From the NCBI RefSeq assembly GCF_018141005.1, contig NZ_CP046582.1:1178001-1242000 (forward strand): a stretch of DNA of 64,000 nt. The letters are read 5' to 3'. Source of the stretch: Erwinia sp. E602. Its GTDB lineage: Bacteria > Pseudomonadota > Gammaproteobacteria > Enterobacterales > Enterobacteriaceae. The notes under the pieces are model-generated. The model saw only the letters and a program-made list of their open reading frames with translations, was not told the origin of the DNA and ran no database searches. This document shows, in pieces, positions 42,333 through 51,109 of the stretch (within the stretch, counting starts at the first letter, position 1; every line of letters starts with the position of its first letter). The translations under genes were made by a program, and so were the position numbers.

Positions 42333-43625
42333 ATGACCACCCCTGTGATGACCCTTACCCTGTCCACGGCCAAGGCCGACCCGCGCTGGGGCGAAAAAGC
42401 GATCCTCAGCAGCAACGACAGCGGGATCACCCTTCATACCCACGGCGGCGACGTGCTGGCCACTATCCAGCGCGCGGCGCGTAAAATCGACGGCCAGGGC
42501 ATCCGCCACGTCAGCCTGAGCGGCGACGGCTGGGATCTGGAGAGCTGCTGGGCCTTCTGGCAGGGCTTTCGTGGCCCGAAAGGCGAACGTCAGGTGACGT
42601 GGCCGACGCTGGCCGACGCCGATCGCCAGGAGCTGGAAAATCGGCTGAAAATTATCGACTGGGTGCGCGACACCATCAACCTGCCGGCGGAAGATCTTGG
42701 CCCGGAGCAGCTGGCGACCCGCGCGGTCGATCTGCTGTGCGAAGTGACCTGTGATGGCGTTAACTACCGCATCATCAAGGGTGACGATCTGCGCCACCAG
42801 AACTACAGCGGCCTGCACACCGTCGGCCGTGGCTCTACCCGCAGCCCGGTGCTGCTGACGCTGGACTACAATCCGGGCGGCAACGACGACACCCCGGTTT
42901 ACGCCTGCCTGGTCGGCAAAGGCATCACCTTTGATACCGGCGGCTACAGCCTGAAGCAGAGCGGCTTTATGGACTCGATGAAGTCCGATATGGGCGGTGC
43001 CGCCACCCTGACCGGCGCGCTGGCGCTGGCGATCGTGCGTGGCCTCAACAAGCGCGTGAAGCTGATTCTGTGCTGTGCCGACAATATGGTCAGCGGTAAC
43101 GCCTTCCGCCTCGGCGACATCATTCGCTACCGCAACGGCAAAAGTGTCGAAGTGATGAACACCGACGCCGAAGGGCGGCTGGTGCTGGCCGATGGCCTGA
43201 TCGACGCCAGCGCATTAAAGCCGGAGCTGATTATTGACGCGGCTACCCTGACCGGCGCGGCGAAGACCGCGCTGGGCAACGACTATCACGCGCTGTTCAG
43301 CTTCGACGATGCGCTGGCGCAGCAGCTGCTGACCGCCGCCGCCGGTGAAAACGAAGCCTTCTGGCGCCTGCCGCTGGCCGAGTTCCACCGCAGCCAGCTG
43401 CCGTCTAATTTCGCCGACCTGAACAACATCGCCAGCCCGGCGCACTCGGCCGGTGCCAGCACCGCCGCCGCTTTCCTGTCGCATTTCGTCAGCGACTACA
43501 AAAAAGGCTGGCTGCACATCGACTGCTCGGCTACCTACCGCAAGGGTGCGGTGGACCAGTGGGCGGCCGGTGCCACCGGTTTGGGCGTGCGCACCGTTGC
43601 TAACCTGCTGCTGGCGAAGGCGTAA
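42333..43625 (+). CDS. pepB: Peptidase B (leucyl aminopeptidase family)
   Basis: Cytoplasmic M17 metallo-aminopeptidase with broad specificity. 430 residues from ATG 42333 (AAGGAG 6 bases upstream; a GTG just before it is less well spaced). The M17 signature [14 protein letters not shown] (about 275-288) and metal-binding segments [16 protein letters not shown] and MKSDMGGAA are intact. In E. coli it is the distal gene of the isc transcript; here the iscRS terminator separates it. Confidence 0.96.
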   Translation: MTTPVMTLTLSTAKADPRWGEKAILSSNDSGITLHTHGGDVLATIQRAARKIDGQGIRHVSLSGDGWDLESCWAFWQGFRGPKGERQVTWPTLADADRQELENRLKIIDWVRDTINLPAEDLGPEQLATRAVDLLCEVTCDGVNYRIIKGDDLRHQNYSGLHTVGRGSTRSPVLLTLDYNPGGNDDTPVYACLVGKGITFDTGGYSLKQSGFMDSMKSDMGGAATLTGALALAIVRGLNKRVKLILCCADNMVSGNAFRLGDIIRYRNGKSVEVMNTDAEGRLVLADGLIDASALKPELIIDAATLTGAAKTALGNDYHALFSFDDALAQQLLTAAAGENEAFWRLPLAEFHRSQLPSNFADLNNIASPAHSAGASTAAAFLSHFVSDYKKGWLHIDCSATYRKGAVDQWAAGATGLGVRTVANLLLAKA

Positions 43626-43631
43626 TCACCC

Positions 43632-44414
43632 GTGGAAATTAACCAACTCAATACCCGCCTGGAAGAGGTGTTAACCCTGGCAGCCACCGAGCCGGCGCAC
43701 CGCCCGGAGTTTTTTGCGCTGCTGTTAGAGGCCAGTGCGATCGTGCCGGGCGAAAGCATCAGCGAGCAGCACGGCAACCAGCCCGCGCAGGTCGACCTGC
43801 TGCACTGGGAAAAAGAGGACGGCAGCCGCGTCATCCCGTTCTTCACCTCGCCGCAGGCGATGGAGCAGGCGATCGAAGGCGAACAGGCCTACCTGGTGAT
43901 GCCGGTGCGCCAGCTGTTTGAAATGACCCTCGGCCAGGCGCTGTTCCTCAACCCGAAGCTGCCGAGCGGCAAGGAGTTCTCCGCGCGTGAGATCGCCCAC
44001 CTGCTCGGCGAAGAGGGCAACGCGCTGAGCGAAAAAACGGTGCTGGAGGGCGGCAGCGCGCTGCTGCTGTCCGAGATCGCCGAACTGCCGGCGCAGATGG
44101 TCGACTCGCTGACCCAGCTGTTTGCCAAACACAAGTCGGTGCGCCGCGCCTGGATGGCGCATATCAAAGAAGCCGCCGGCCAGCCGGCCAACCTGCTGAT
44201 CGGCATTGAGGCCGACGGCGACGTTGAGGCGATCATCCAGGCGACCGGCAGCGTCGCGACGGATACGCTGCTGGAGGATGAACCGGTAGATATCTGCCAC
44301 GTGGTGGAGGGCGAAAAGGGCATCAGCCACTTCTTTATCGCCCATATCACCCCGTTCTACGAGCGCCGCTGGGGCAGCTTCCTGCGCGACTTCAAGGTGA
44401 AGAATATCGACTAA
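43632..44414 (+). CDS. sseB: SseB family protein
   Basis: 260 residues, GTG start at 43632. Aligns along its length with E. coli SseB (ATEPAHRPEFFALLLEAS, HWEKEDGSRVIPFFTS, EGEKGISHFFIAHITPFYERRWGSFLRDFK). It has the N-terminal SseB domain and a C-terminal SseB domain of the enhanced-serine-sensitivity family. Biochemical role is not established; overexpression in E. coli increases serine sensitivity. Six bases after pepB, followed by a terminator. Confidence 0.92.
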   Translation: MEINQLNTRLEEVLTLAATEPAHRPEFFALLLEASAIVPGESISEQHGNQPAQVDLLHWEKEDGSRVIPFFTSPQAMEQAIEGEQAYLVMPVRQLFEMTLGQALFLNPKLPSGKEFSAREIAHLLGEEGNALSEKTVLEGGSALLLSEIAELPAQMVDSLTQLFAKHKSVRRAWMAHIKEAAGQPANLLIGIEADGDVEAIIQATGSVATDTLLEDEPVDICHVVEGEKGISHFFIAHITPFYERRWGSFLRDFKVKNID

Positions 44415-44442
44415 GCGCGTGAGTTCGCGGAGAGTTGTCATG

Positions 44443-44469
44443 TAAAACCGGCTGCCGCCGGTTTTTTTG
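44443..44469 (+). terminator. sseB Rho-independent terminator
   Basis: AAACCGGC / GCCGGTTT stem with a TGCC loop and a seven-T tail, about 30 bases after the sseB stop. It isolates sseB from the inserted receptor island. Confidence 0.88.
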
Positions 44470-44546
44470 TTTTTATTCTGCCCGTTTTTTCCCCTCGCGT
44501 GACCTCTGTAGTGAGCTTTCAGACAATACACTCAGGGAAACCCGTT

Positions 44547-47114
44547 ATGGCCATAAAAAACAAGGGCGGCGCGCGGCGCACGTCCCATTCAGCCAGCGCA
44601 TCGCAACACCTCCGCTCATCCGCTAAAAAACGCGCGGCCGTCTGGCCTGGCATTGCCCTGACGGGCGTGCTGGCCTCGGCAATGGTGCCGGGTGCACTGG
44701 CCGCAGCGGCGGCCGCACAGCAGCCTGGCGCACGCGCTTACCAGATCCCCGCCGGTGAACTCGCGTCAGCGCTGCGCAGCGTCGCCGGCCAGGCCGGTGT
44801 GATGATCATTTTCACGCCGGGGCAGGCCGAAGGTAAAACGACCCCGGGCTTGCACGGCAACTACAGCGTTGACCAGGCGTTCAGTACCCTGCTGGCGGGC
44901 AGCGGTCTGCAGGCCGAAGCGACCGCCGGCGGTTACCGGCTGATCGGCGTTTCCCCGGCCACCGCCCCGGCAGACGCGGTGATGGCCATTCCGGAGCTGT
45001 CGGTGGTGGCCGGCCTGTCCGACAGCACCGCCGCCGGGCGTTCCACGCTCGATCAGCAGGATATCGACCGCGTGCAGGCCGACAACGTCGCCGCGCTGCT
45101 CGACAAACTGCCGGGCGTTTCGATGGCCGGTTCGCCGCGCCCGGGCGGGCAGAGCCTGAATATCTGGGGCATGGGCGATATGGAGGACGTCAGGGTGGTG
45201 CTGGACGGCGCGCCAAAGGGCTTCGAAAAGTATCGTCAGGGCTCGGTGTTTATCGAACCGGAGCTGTTAAAGCGCGTCAGCGTTGATAAGGGCCCGCACA
45301 ATATTCAGAACGGCAACGGTGGTTTTGGCGGCACCATCACTATGGAAACCAAAGACGCGGGCGACATGCTGCGGCCGGGGGAAGATCTTGGTGGCCTGGT
45401 GAAGTACAGCTACCACACCAACGACCGCCAGGGCATTTACAGCGGCGCGCTGTATGGCCGCACGGAAGAGGGGTTTGCCGACGGGCTGATCTACGCCAGC
45501 AGGCGTGACGGCGGCAGCATTAAGCGCCCGGACGGCACGCGCTTTGCTTATTCCAGCAGCGATCAGGCCTCATACCTGCTCAAGACCAACCTCTACCTGA
45601 CCGACTCGCAGACCTTAACCCTGTCTGCGATGCGTTCAGAATCGGACGGCTGGCAGCCGTTTGCCGCCAAGCGTGATGATATCGCCGCGCCGAGTCAGGC
45701 CAATATTGACCGCTACGGCTACGACGAAGCCTGGCGGCGAATTCTGGTCTACCGCGACCAGAAAGACAGCAACTACACGGCAAAATGGAACCTGATGCCG
45801 GAATCGCAGCCGCTGGTCAACCTGACCATTGCGCTGGCGTATTCGAAAACCGAGCAGCACGATAAGCGGCCGGACTCCGCCTCGCAGTCGAGCTATCTCG
45901 GCACCCTGGGTAACGAGAGCTGGGTCAGTTATACCGATCGTCAGCTGGATATCAGTAATGAAAGCCTGTTCAGCAGCGGCCCGCTGGAACACAAATTGCT
46001 GCTGGGCGCACAGGTGCACAAACACCACCGCGATACGCTGATGTACTACCCGACCGGAGCCGGTAACGCCAGCTACAACTACGGGTACTTCCAGCCGTAC
46101 TATATGCCGGCCGGCGAACAGGAGACCCGCAGCGTTTACCTGCAGGATGCGGTGAGCTGGGGTGACCTGACCATTACCCCGGGTGTCCGCTACGACCACG
46201 TCACCAATACCGGTCGGCCGAACTCTGCACCACGCTACAACGACAGCGCGCCACTGGCAGGGCATGACTACAGCAGCGTCACCTATACCGGCTGGTCGCC
46301 GCACCTCGGCGCCATCTGGAAAGCGACGAAGAATGTCTCACTGTTTGCTGACCTCAGCCGCACCTGGCGCGCGCCGGTGATTGACGAGCAGTATGAGGTG
46401 CAGTCCGCCGCGTCCAGCGTGCCGGGTACCAGCCGTAACCTGCAGGTGGAGCGCATCGACGGCGTCCGGCTGGGGGCGGTGCTGGACTTTAACGACGTAC
46501 TGACCCAACAGGACAGCCTGCAGATCCGCACCACGCTGTTCCGCAATCGCGGCAAGAACGAAATTTTCTATCGCCGTGGCGTGCTGTGTGGCGAGGCCAG
46601 CCAGGGCGGCAGCTGCGGGCAGCCGCTCTCCAACTACCGCAACCTGCCGGGTTACACGATTGAAGGGGTTGAGGTCGAGTCGTTCTACGACAGCGAGCGG
46701 GCGTTTGGCAGCCTGTCGTTCTCCTCCATTCGCGGCAAGCGCGATGCGTCACCGCGTGACCCCTGGGCTAATGAAACCTGGATCGCCGAGATCCCACCGA
46801 CCACCGCCCACGCGATGCTGGGGATGAAGGTGCCGCAGGCGAATCTGGCCTTCGGCATGACCGCCGACTTTGTGCGTAAACAGGACCGCTCGCCGGCAGA
46901 CGGCGATCCGATGGCGTCAGTCTGGGCGCTGCCTAAAACGTCCGGCTATGCGCTGTACGGGCTGTTTGCCTCCTGGGAGCCGAACTTCTGGAAAGGTCTG
47001 GAAGCCAGAGTCACCGTCGATAACCTGACTAATCACGACTACTACCCGTATCTCGGTGAGTCGGTCTCCGGCGTTGGGCGTAACTTCAAGTTCAGCGTCA
47101 GCCAGCGTTTCTGA
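44547..47114 (+). CDS. TonB-dependent receptor with STN signalling domain, HasR-like
   Basis: Outer-membrane active transporter, 855 residues from ATG 44547 (upstream codons are untranslated in family terms). Long signal peptide ending GALAAAAAA (about 57). STN signalling domain about 66-134 (YQIPAGELASALRSVAGQAG...), the mark of receptors that signal to an ECF sigma/anti-sigma pair. A Ton-box-like segment lies near 148-155. The plug (about 165-290, VAALLDKLPGVSMAGS...) and the 22-strand barrel end in the aromatic VSQRF. The motif pair WRAP...SRNLQVER resembles the FRAP/NPNL boxes of heme receptors, and the neighbouring sigma, anti-sigma and TonB recall the has locus. No hemophore or exporter gene is present, so the ligand is unproven. 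Confidence 0.82.
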   Translation: MAIKNKGGARRTSHSASASQHLRSSAKKRAAVWPGIALTGVLASAMVPGALAAAAAAQQPGARAYQIPAGELASALRSVAGQAGVMIIFTPGQAEGKTTPGLHGNYSVDQAFSTLLAGSGLQAEATAGGYRLIGVSPATAPADAVMAIPELSVVAGLSDSTAAGRSTLDQQDIDRVQADNVAALLDKLPGVSMAGSPRPGGQSLNIWGMGDMEDVRVVLDGAPKGFEKYRQGSVFIEPELLKRVSVDKGPHNIQNGNGGFGGTITMETKDAGDMLRPGEDLGGLVKYSYHTNDRQGIYSGALYGRTEEGFADGLIYASRRDGGSIKRPDGTRFAYSSSDQASYLLKTNLYLTDSQTLTLSAMRSESDGWQPFAAKRDDIAAPSQANIDRYGYDEAWRRILVYRDQKDSNYTAKWNLMPESQPLVNLTIALAYSKTEQHDKRPDSASQSSYLGTLGNESWVSYTDRQLDISNESLFSSGPLEHKLLLGAQVHKHHRDTLMYYPTGAGNASYNYGYFQPYYMPAGEQETRSVYLQDAVSWGDLTITPGVRYDHVTNTGRPNSAPRYNDSAPLAGHDYSSVTYTGWSPHLGAIWKATKNVSLFADLSRTWRAPVIDEQYEVQSAASSVPGTSRNLQVERIDGVRLGAVLDFNDVLTQQDSLQIRTTLFRNRGKNEIFYRRGVLCGEASQGGSCGQPLSNYRNLPGYTIEGVEVESFYDSERAFGSLSFSSIRGKRDASPRDPWANETWIAEIPPTTAHAMLGMKVPQANLAFGMTADFVRKQDRSPADGDPMASVWALPKTSGYALYGLFASWEPNFWKGLEARVTVDNLTNHDYYPYLGESVSGVGRNFKFSVSQRF

Positions 47115-47291
47115 CGCCATCCTGAACAGGGGCCGACTGGCCTTGAACCGCCGCCGGTTACCACAGCGTGACCGGCGGCGTAACGTCACTCCTGTCTGCC
47201 CTGAGCCAGAATCCGAACCCGAATCTGCATTTTATCTCCCCCAGTCAATCGTCTTCCGGCGCAGCAATCTGCGTTAAAACCCAGCAACTGC

Positions 47292-47333
47292 TTGACCCTG
47301 AGTAACAGTTTCTAAATAATAATGATTGTTATT
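47292..47333 (+). promoter_or_regulatory. Fur-regulated promoter of the ECF sigma gene
   Basis: TTGACC (47292-47297), 17 bases, AATAAT (47315-47320). The -10 lies inside AATAATAATGATTGTTATT (47315-47333), which matches the 19-bp Fur consensus at 13 positions. Iron-loaded Fur should therefore repress the sigma/anti-sigma pair. A GC-rich inverted repeat (47150-47158 with 47171-47179) lies upstream, after the receptor stop, without a U-run. Confidence 0.78.
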
Positions 47334-47363
47334 TTCACTCTCATTAAGACCAGGTGTTTCCCG

Positions 47364-47876
47364 ATGGCGAGCAAAGAGATCGCGACCTCTCACGGTTTTG
47401 CCCAACAGCTTTATATGGAGCATCACGGCTGGCTGTGCCACTGGCTACGTCAGAAGGTCAGCTGTGCGCATCATGCTGAGGATCTGGCGCAGGACACCTT
47501 TATCAGCATTCTGGTCAGCCCGCAGCTGCTGGCGATTCGGGAACCCCGACCGTTTTTAGCCACCGTGGCGCGGCGGCTGGTGGCCAACTTCTACCGGCGT
47601 AAAAAAATCGAGGAGAGCTACCTGCAGGCGCTCAGCGAGCTGCCGGAGGCCAGCGTACCCTCGCCGGAAGTGCGCCAGCAGACGATTGAGATGCTGGAAC
47701 AGCTGGACCAGGCGCTGGACGGCCTGCCTGCCCACGTGCGCGAAGCCTTCCTGCTGGCGCACCTGCAGGGGATGCGTTACGGCGATATTGCCGAGCGCCT
47801 GCGGGTATCAGCCAGCTCGGTAAAACAGTATCTGCAGCGAGCCAACCTGCACTGCTTCTTTGCGCTGTCAGCATGA
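47364..47876 (+). CDS. FecI-type ECF sigma factor (HasI-like)
   Basis: 170 residues from ATG 47364. An in-frame ATG at 47322 lies inside the Fur box and -10 region and is rejected as a start. Region 2 is at about 14-80 (HHGWLCHWLRQKVSCAHHAEDLAQDTFISIL, then ATVARRLVANFYRRKKIEESY). Region 4 is at about 110-165 (LDGLPAHVREAFLLAHLQGMRYGDIAERLRVSASSVKQYL). It belongs to the iron-transport sigma group and should transcribe the receptor gene when ligand is present. Overlaps the anti-sigma gene by four bases. Confidence 0.92.
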   Translation: MASKEIATSHGFAQQLYMEHHGWLCHWLRQKVSCAHHAEDLAQDTFISILVSPQLLAIREPRPFLATVARRLVANFYRRKKIEESYLQALSELPEASVPSPEVRQQTIEMLEQLDQALDGLPAHVREAFLLAHLQGMRYGDIAERLRVSASSVKQYLQRANLHCFFALSA

Positions 47877-48811
47877 TCGGTTCCCGTACGCCGTCAGCCG
47901 CTGCGGATATCGATCCGCAAAGCGCCCGCGAAGCCGTCGGCTGGCTGACCCAACTGATGTCTGAGGATGCGACTGCCGAAGACAACGTCCACTGGCAGAG
48001 CTGGCTGCAGGCCAGCGAACAAAACCAGCGTGCCTGGCAGCATATCGCCACCTTCTCGTCGCGTTTTTCACTGCTGAACGGCAGCGCGGCGCAGCGCAGC
48101 CTGTCACATCTGCCCGATCGCGGGCGGCGGCGGTTGCTGCGCAGCCTGGCTGGTTTGGGCGTGGTGGGTGCCTGCGGCATCGGTGCCGGGGCGCTCCCCT
48201 GGCGACCGTGGCTGGCCGATTACCGCACGGCGACCGGTGAACAGCGTCAGATAATGCTGGATGACGGCACGCGGCTGCTGCTCAATACACAAACGGCGGT
48301 CAGCGTTATGCCGCAACGGCTGACCCTGCTGAGCGGAGAGATGATGGTTACCACCGCGCCGGAGAGCCCGCCGCCAGGGCTGGTGCTGCCGCAGGGTGAA
48401 CTGGTGGCGCAGGGGCGGTTCAGCGTGCGGTTATGGGATGCCTTCAGCGATATCGCGGTATACCACGGTAAGGTAAACGTTCACTCACCGGCCAGTGCGC
48501 AGAGCATTTTGATCCGGGCGGGCTATGGCGGACGGCTTGGCGCGGCGGGTTACGGCGGCGAGCACCGGGTGAGCGCGGAGCCGGGCTGGCAGCAGGGAAT
48601 GATTCTGGCGGACAGTATGCGGCTGGATGATTTTCTCGCCGAAGTGGGGCGCTACCGGCGCGGCATTATTCGTTGTGATTCGCGGGTCGCCGGGCTGCGC
48701 CTGTCGGGGGCGTTTCCGCTAAACGATACCGGGGCGATTATCGCCTCGCTGCCGGGAACCCTGCCGGTGCGGATCGCCTCCGTATCGCCGTACCTGATCA
48801 TGATTTCATAG
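47873..48811 (+). CDS. FecR-type anti-sigma factor (HasS-like)
   Basis: 312 residues. Cytoplasmic N-terminal domain of FecR type (about 12-65, AREAVGWLTQLMSEDATAEDNVHWQSWLQASEQNQRAWQ). An arginine-rich turn (GRRRLLRS) leads into one membrane helix (about 90-110). The periplasmic FecR domain follows (GEQRQIMLDDGTRLLLNTQTAVSV...), with the conserved C-terminal segment LPVRIASVSPYLIMIS. It would contact the receptor STN domain and control the sigma factor encoded just upstream. Confidence 0.9.
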   Translation: MIGSRTPSAAADIDPQSAREAVGWLTQLMSEDATAEDNVHWQSWLQASEQNQRAWQHIATFSSRFSLLNGSAAQRSLSHLPDRGRRRLLRSLAGLGVVGACGIGAGALPWRPWLADYRTATGEQRQIMLDDGTRLLLNTQTAVSVMPQRLTLLSGEMMVTTAPESPPPGLVLPQGELVAQGRFSVRLWDAFSDIAVYHGKVNVHSPASAQSILIRAGYGGRLGAAGYGGEHRVSAEPGWQQGMILADSMRLDDFLAEVGRYRRGIIRCDSRVAGLRLSGAFPLNDTGAIIASLPGTLPVRIASVSPYLIMIS

Positions 48812-48882
48812 TCGCTTCGCTGCCCGACACTTAACCGGTGCAGATCGATATCCTGTCGACATACTTGATCAGCGTTTCGTAA
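48812..48882 (+). pseudogene. Remnant of a second fecR-like 3' end
   Basis: Right after the fecR stop, the bases read A-S-L-P-D-T-stop-P-V-Q-I-D-I-L-S-T-Y-L-I-S-V-S-stop. This parallels codon by codon the end of the intact gene, A-S-L-P-G-T-L-P-V-R-I-A-S-V-S-P-Y-L-I-M-I-S-stop. About 46 of 69 bases match by hand count, with an in-frame stop replacing one Leu codon and a different overall frame. It looks like the decayed tail of a divergent paralogue. Confidence 0.7.
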
Positions 48883-49154
48883 CCGCCTGATGCCGGCCTG
48901 CTGAAATGATGGCCGCGATGGCATCCGCTCCGGTTCAGTACCTTTCTTTCAGTCTGGTATTAAACTCTGCACAGAGGGTTCGACGGGTTTTAACCTGGCG
49001 ATTAATTCCGGACCAATGAGTTTATGACACGTATTCTTCTGTAATCTGCCTTCCGACTACCCGATTCCGCGCCGGTGGGTGACCTCTCAGTAATTCCCCG
49101 ATATTTATCAGGCTTATCGGGCACCTCTTATCGCTATTCCGGGTAACGCTGTTT
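48883..49154 (+). other. Intergenic DNA between fecR remnant and tonB-like gene
   Basis: No supported ORF. An inverted repeat CCCGATA/TATCGGG (49097-49103 with 49115-49121) lies about 35 bases before the tonB-like gene and could be an operator or mRNA hairpin. No convincing Fur box. Possibly decayed sequence left by the loss of genes that preceded the remnant's 3' neighbour. Confidence 0.4.
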
Positions 49155-49985
49155 ATGTCAAACCACCTCGTCCTGCCTGCCGTCCTCTTCCCTGCACCCC
49201 GGCAAAGATGCCGTCTGGTCACCGCCAGCCTGCTGACGCTGGCGTTGCACGGCGCGCTGCTGGCCTGGCTCTGCTACCGGGCGGCGGTGCCGCCGCCGCT
49301 GCCTGCCGCTCAGCCGATGGTGATGCTGACGGTGGCAGAGCAGGCTGAATCCCTACCGGACAGTGAAAAGATGCCGGTCGGCGTGCGTCAACGGCAGGCG
49401 GTGGCGCAGACTCAGGCCACGCCGCCGCCGCAGGCCGCGCCAGAGCTGCCCGAGGCTGAACAGGGCACCGAACGGCTTGCCGCAGCTTCACCCCGGCCCG
49501 ATAACCGGCCTCGGGTAAAACCCAGGCCGAAGCCAGAGCTAAAGCCGGTGCGGCAGCCGGGCCAGTCAGATAGCGCGCCTTCTCAGGCCAGCGCTGCGCC
49601 GGATACCAGCGCGCCGCCGCCGGTGGCGGGCAAAAGGGTCGCTGCACCGCATAATCAGGTCGCGCCGCAGCCGAGCCGTAATGCCCCCGCATGGAGCGGC
49701 GCGCTGCTGGCACACCTCAGCCGCTTTAAGCGCTATCCGGGTATCGCATTACGTCAGAAACGTGAAGGCGTGGCGCAGATAAGTATCACCCTCAACCGCC
49801 AGGGCAGCGTGCTGAAGGTAAAGCTGCTGAATTCCAGCGGCGTCAGCGCGCTGGATAAAGAAGCCAGCGAACTGCCGCTGCGCGCCTCACCGGTGCCCGC
49901 GCCACCCGCAGAGATGGCGGCAGGGCAGGAGACGTTCAGCATCACGCTGCCGGTGAGGTTTGATTTACGCGAGGTGCGGGGGTGA
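49155..49985 (+). CDS. TonB paralogue (HasB-like)
   Basis: 276 residues. One N-terminal membrane anchor (about 22-42, VTASLLTLALHGALLAWLCY). A long Pro/Ala/Gln/Lys-rich periplasmic spacer (about 50-180, including RPRVKPRPKPELKPV). A C-terminal TonB domain (about 188-275, LLAHLSRFKRYPGIALRQKREGVAQISITLNRQG). It would couple ExbB/ExbD energy to the receptor at 44.5 kb; no exbBD genes are nearby. Last gene of the island, convergent with sseA. The weak ribosome site suggests low expression. Confidence 0.88.
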   Translation: MSNHLVLPAVLFPAPRQRCRLVTASLLTLALHGALLAWLCYRAAVPPPLPAAQPMVMLTVAEQAESLPDSEKMPVGVRQRQAVAQTQATPPPQAAPELPEAEQGTERLAAASPRPDNRPRVKPRPKPELKPVRQPGQSDSAPSQASAAPDTSAPPPVAGKRVAAPHNQVAPQPSRNAPAWSGALLAHLSRFKRYPGIALRQKREGVAQISITLNRQGSVLKVKLLNSSGVSALDKEASELPLRASPVPAPPAEMAAGQETFSITLPVRFDLREVRG

Positions 49986-50024
49986 AAAGGTGAGAAGTTA
50001 TCCCGATGCCGTTTACCGCATTTT

Positions 50025-50897
50025 CTACGCCTTTGCCTCACCCACGCTGTCATTCACAATCGGCAAATCATTGCGGCTGCCCCATTCGCCCCAGGAGCCG
50101 TCATACAGGGTAACGTTGCTTACGCCGAGGCTGGTCAGCGCGAGGACCACCACCACGCCGGTCACGCCGGAACCGCAGCTGGCGATCACCGGCCGGGAGA
50201 GATCGACGCCCTGCTGGCTGAAAATCGTTTTCAGTTCGTCGGCCGGTTTCAGCGCGCCGTCGGCAACCAGCGTATTCCACGGCACGTTAAGGCTGCCCGG
50301 AATGCGGCCACGGTGCAGGCCAGGTCGCGGCTCGTCCACCTCGCCGTGGAAGCGGTTAGCGGCGCGGGCGTCAACGATCTGCGCGCCGCCCTCATGGCTG
50401 ACCAGCAGCACCTCGGTAACGCGGCTGATCACCGCCTGGTCCGGCTGACGCGCTTCGAACTCGCCGTCGGCCAGGCTGACCGCACCGGTGACCAGCGGTT
50501 TGCCTGCGGCTTTCCAGCCCGCCAGGCCACCGGCCAGGATCGATACCTGCCCGGCACCAAAGTTGCTCAGCATCCACCACGCGCGCGGCGCGGAGAACAG
50601 GTTGCCTTCGTCATACACCACCAGGTGTTTGTCGGCGCTGACGCCCAGCTCGCGCATTGCCACCGCGAAGGTTTCCGCGCGCGGCATCATATGCGGGTAA
50701 GGGCTGGTATGGTCGCTGAGCGCTTCAATATCAAAGAAGGGTGCACCCGGCAGGTGAGCGGCCAGGTATTCTGCCTGGATATCCCGGGTCTTTTCCTGGC
50801 CGGGCGGCAGCATTCGCGCGTCAATCACCTGCAGGTTGTCATCGGTAAGATGCTCCGCCAGCCAGTCGGCGGTAACAAAAAGGGCAGAAGGGGTCAT
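50025..50897 (-). CDS. sseA: 3-mercaptopyruvate sulfurtransferase
   Basis: Two-domain rhodanese-like enzyme transferring sulfur from 3-mercaptopyruvate to cyanide or thiol acceptors. 290 residues (E. coli 281). The catalytic Cys lies in the CGSGVTG loop near 238, the form specific to mercaptopyruvate sulfurtransferases. WWML and GGLAGWKAAGKPL of the inactive N-terminal domain are also present. In E. coli it neighbours sseB; here the iron-signalling island separates them. Confidence 0.94.
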   Translation of the reverse strand: MTPSALFVTADWLAEHLTDDNLQVIDARMLPPGQEKTRDIQAEYLAAHLPGAPFFDIEALSDHTSPYPHMMPRAETFAVAMRELGVSADKHLVVYDEGNLFSAPRAWWMLSNFGAGQVSILAGGLAGWKAAGKPLVTGAVSLADGEFEARQPDQAVISRVTEVLLVSHEGGAQIVDARAANRFHGEVDEPRPGLHRGRIPGSLNVPWNTLVADGALKPADELKTIFSQQGVDLSRPVIASCGSGVTGVVVVLALTSLGVSNVTLYDGSWGEWGSRNDLPIVNDSVGEAKA

Positions 50898-51109
50898 AGC
50901 AGCCTCGTCATTCGCATAGTAGGGCTGAGTGTCAGCGATTTTGTGAGCGGGTACAAGACTAAATGCGCCGGTTGCTGCACCGGTTGCGAAACCACTGGCA
51001 AATTGCCCCCTGCAAGTGATAGATAAACAGCCGCCGAGCGTTTACTATTTTAAGACGTTTGTAACAGCGTGTTTCGCCACGCCCCCTGATGGACAAAAGG
51101 AACCTGCCG

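Noticed and set aside
44415..44546. Fur box directly upstream of the TonB-dependent receptor
   Set aside because: No sequence there approaches the Fur consensus; only the sseB terminator and an AT-poor leader are visible.
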